Positions 32,548 to 34,580 of a stretch of DNA of 34,580 nucleotides are shown in pieces. The stretch is from CAZNLH01 sp964573995 (lineage in GTDB: Bacteria > Gemmatimonadota > CAZMKB01 > CAZNLH01). The position numbers and the translations under genes were made by a program. The notes below the pieces were generated by a model. The model did no database searches. It was not told where the DNA came from and saw nothing but the letters and a program-made list of their open reading frames with translations. Where the stretch lies: positions 1 through 34,580 of the forward strand of contig CAZNLH010000027.1 of the NCBI GenBank assembly GCA_964573995.1, written 5' to 3'. The stretch's first letter is position 1; every line of letters begins with the position of its first letter.

Positions 32548-34302
32548 ATGAAAAGACATGCTGCAATGATCCTGACCGGAATCGTCCTCTGGATAATGCC
32601 TATTGAACTATGGGCAGTCGACTACGCCATCGTTGTAAGCAATTCCACTTACGGCGAGGCTGGCTGGCACGCTGTCGTCGACACCCTGGCGGCACGCCAC
32701 GATGGGGAAGTATTTACATACAACAGTGATATCTGGGAGACCCAGTCCGGCCTTACTGATGCCTCCCCACGGTATATCTGCTTTGTCGCGAAGCCGCTCG
32801 ACGCCTCGGCCTCCTTCGTCCAGCAGGTGTGGCAACTCACGAGGGCCCTTGACGACGATATCTATGGCGATGCGATCTGGGGGATCATCACCGGCTACAA
32901 TTCCCACGATGCCATGCGCCTTGCGAGGGGCCCGGCCGGCTTCGACGTGAAGACGATCGTTGGGGGGACGATGAGCTGCGACCTCGATTACTACCCTCAA
33001 GGGATCGCCACGGACGAGGGGACATACAATCACATCCGGATCAAGAGCCTGGATGGGACCGTGGTCGATACAGTCGACGCGGACCTATGTCCGACAGACC
33101 GCACGGAGTTTCTGGTCAACCATATCAACAGCGATACCGTGGACATGTTTGTCACGAGCGGTCACGGCAACTACAACGAGTGGCAGTTGCACTACCCCAA
33201 CGTGGGACTGGAGGGCTTCTTCCGGTCATCGGGCGGCCAGGTCTATGGTGATCCATACAGCGGTCCCAACATCGACATCAACTCCGTGAACCCCAAGATT
33301 TACTTCGGCCTGGGAAATTGCTACATCGGGAAGATCCAGAACATGGACTCTATGGCGCCGGCCTGGATACACACCGGCGGCGCGTCCCTCTACACGGGAT
33401 ACGTTATCGCGGAGGGCTCGTATAGCCACCAGCACGGAGGGACCAAGGCCTACTTCGCACGGCAGGCACACTACACCTGGCCGGAGGCATTCTTCCTCGC
33501 CAACCAGGCCCTCGTATTCGACATCGAGAACCACACGCCGGGGACCAACCCACCCGACCGGGACGGGTCGGCCTTGTACGGCGACCCCGCCATCCAGGCC
33601 AGAATGTCGGAAGAGGGGGTGCACGAGCCACTACTCTACACGCAGTCGATAGACATATCCCCCGGATTTCCGCGCGACACGATCACCGTCAGCATCACGA
33701 TGAACAAGGAGGGCTGCCCGGGTTACGACGGCAAATGGGGGAACCGCCACCCCGCCGTGCTTCTCCCCTACCGGATCCGTTCGCCTCAGGTCATTGACAC
33801 CAATGCCTTGCAGACCGTGATCACGGAGAACTTCGTCCTTATGTACGTCTGGTACCAGGGCCAGCCGCCGCTGGCACAGGGCGAAGAGCGGCACGTCACG
33901 TTCACGGCGGTACGCGATGTGGATACCCTCTTCGTGGATGTCTCCGGAGTGACTTCCGACAAGGCTTACATCAACCCCGCGGGCGACACGCTGACCGTGA
34001 CCGTGGAGTGGAAGTACATCAACACCGTAAACGCACTCCCGTACGACTTCGAGGTCGCCGCCGGTCTCGGCCTGGCCCCCGACGAGTGGCGGACCCACAA
34101 GGCCGTTGTTCGCCAAGGACTCGATCCCGGCACTTATACCGAGGACTTCACATTCGTCACGCCCCCGTTGCCCGAGGGGTTGACCTTCCAGTGCGCCGGC
34201 CTGGTGCGTCCCCAACCCCCGTACCAGGGATACAAGGACTGGATGGTGGGAAACGACATCACCGTGGGGTTCCCTTCCAGAGCACGGGAATCATCCCAGT
34301 GA
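32548..34302 (+). CDS. Exported clan CD (C25/gingipain-like) cysteine peptidase
   Basis: A 584-residue exported protein with a signal sequence (about 1-23, ending ELWA). The mature N-terminus DYAIVVSNSTYGE plus a repeated alpha/beta pattern fits the caspase-like fold. Two motifs at the expected places are TSGHGNYNEW (His206) and GLGNCYIGK (Cys258); in clan CD peptidases the catalytic His follows a hydrophobic strand in an xSGHG context and the Cys comes at the end of the next core strand, as here. The C-terminal about 190 residues look like beta-sandwich domains. No NPFNPST sorting tail. GGAG lies 7 nt before ATG 32548. Family assignment is by motif reading; a non-peptidase C25 relative is possible. 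Confidence 0.75.
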   Translation: MKRHAAMILTGIVLWIMPIELWAVDYAIVVSNSTYGEAGWHAVVDTLAARHDGEVFTYNSDIWETQSGLTDASPRYICFVAKPLDASASFVQQVWQLTRALDDDIYGDAIWGIITGYNSHDAMRLARGPAGFDVKTIVGGTMSCDLDYYPQGIATDEGTYNHIRIKSLDGTVVDTVDADLCPTDRTEFLVNHINSDTVDMFVTSGHGNYNEWQLHYPNVGLEGFFRSSGGQVYGDPYSGPNIDINSVNPKIYFGLGNCYIGKIQNMDSMAPAWIHTGGASLYTGYVIAEGSYSHQHGGTKAYFARQAHYTWPEAFFLANQALVFDIENHTPGTNPPDRDGSALYGDPAIQARMSEEGVHEPLLYTQSIDISPGFPRDTITVSITMNKEGCPGYDGKWGNRHPAVLLPYRIRSPQVIDTNALQTVITENFVLMYVWYQGQPPLAQGEERHVTFTAVRDVDTLFVDVSGVTSDKAYINPAGDTLTVTVEWKYINTVNALPYDFEVAAGLGLAPDEWRTHKAVVRQGLDPGTYTEDFTFVTPPLPEGLTFQCAGLVRPQPPYQGYKDWMVGNDITVGFPSRARESSQ

Positions 34303-34530
34303 GGGCGATCTGGGTGATGGGCTCGTCGATGTCCCCCTCGACATGTACCTGTCGGCGACGATTGTACCGAAAAGCGGCCAACGGGTAGTCACTCCCTGAT
34401 GAGCCACTTGGAAAGGCACTCGCACCAATAGAGACCTACGATGCAGATTGCCGAGGACATCCCCATGAGCGGCGAGAGGAAGTACCATCCGGCAGTCCAA
34501 GCGGTTTCGCGCAGACAAGCGTCTCTCCTC
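34303..34530. other. Gene-free stretch at the right end
   Basis: No credible gene. On the minus strand a short frame encodes a hydrophobic stretch ending at a stop (34391-34389) but lacks a start with a ribosome site. Confidence 0.45.
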
Positions 34531-34560
34531 TTGACATGATTTCGATATCTGTGGTATACT
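34531..34560 (+). promoter_or_regulatory. Promoter at the right edge
   Basis: TTGACA (34531-34536), an 18-nt spacer and TATACT (34555-34560) point off the window. ATGs at 34568 and 34578 follow; the first would be nearly leaderless, the second has GGAG only 4 nt upstream. Confidence 0.65.
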
Positions 34561-34580
34561 CGCCTTGATGGAGAAGAATG

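Noticed and set aside
34389..34466. Short minus-strand frame encoding a hydrophobic stretch ending WLIRE
   Set aside because: The only ATG leaves 25 residues and has no ribosome site; the upstream in-frame sequence has no start. It could be a gene remnant but cannot be supported.

Overview
The window reads as a chromosomal segment of a high-GC, Gram-negative-type bacterium: it holds a TolC-like outer-membrane channel with an RND pump, a class A penicillin-binding protein and several exported proteins. One exported protein ends in a FlgD-like sorting domain with the NPFNPST motif. That motif, the GC-rich DNA and the candidate TTGACA/TATAAT-type promoters suggest a member of the FCB group or a related candidate phylum (Eisenbacteria, Krumholzibacteriota or Latescibacterota style). 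This placement is an inference; no rRNA or other phylogenetic marker was compared.

Layout. Positions 1-680 (minus strand) hold the start of a nucleotidyltransferase gene and, upstream of it, a tRNA-Asn(GUU) gene split by a 281-nt group I intron with recognisable P, Q, R and S core elements. Next come hsp20 with a repeat-rich upstream region and uvrA (both minus), then a divergent ArsR-family regulator overlapping a 63-residue Cys/His-rich protein gene (plus). A long imperfect inverted repeat separates these from convergent tyrS (minus). Plus-strand genes for a class A PBP and an ArnT-like membrane glycosyltransferase follow.

Positions 10321-15785 (minus) are an efflux operon in the order TolC-like, adaptor, RND transporter; the transporter lacks the usual proton-relay residues. 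Positions 16205-18813 (minus) encode exported proteins: a matrixin-like zinc protease, a small partner of unknown function, and the NPFNPST protein. Then come L-glutamate-gamma-semialdehyde dehydrogenase with a perfect palindrome at its presumed transcription start, tRNA-Lys(UUU), and an addB-addA recombination-nuclease pair followed by a probable 35-residue membrane protein (all minus).

From 27760 onward the genes are on the plus strand: a TerB-domain protein, an EamA-type transporter and a TIGR01777-type epimerase. After a 0.5-kb gap comes a consensus promoter with a long structured leader driving two exported proteins, one with a PNGase/transglutaminase-like core and one resembling clan CD (C25/gingipain-like) cysteine peptidases. 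A further promoter lies at the right edge.

The themes are DNA repair and stress (uvrA, addAB, hsp20), cell envelope (PBP, glycosyltransferase, efflux) and secreted hydrolases. The most unusual items are the intron-split tRNA-Asn, the ArsR/Cys-rich gene pair, the secreted transglutaminase-like/C25-like pair and the relay-deficient RND pump. There are no insertion sequences, CRISPR arrays or rRNA genes that I could see.
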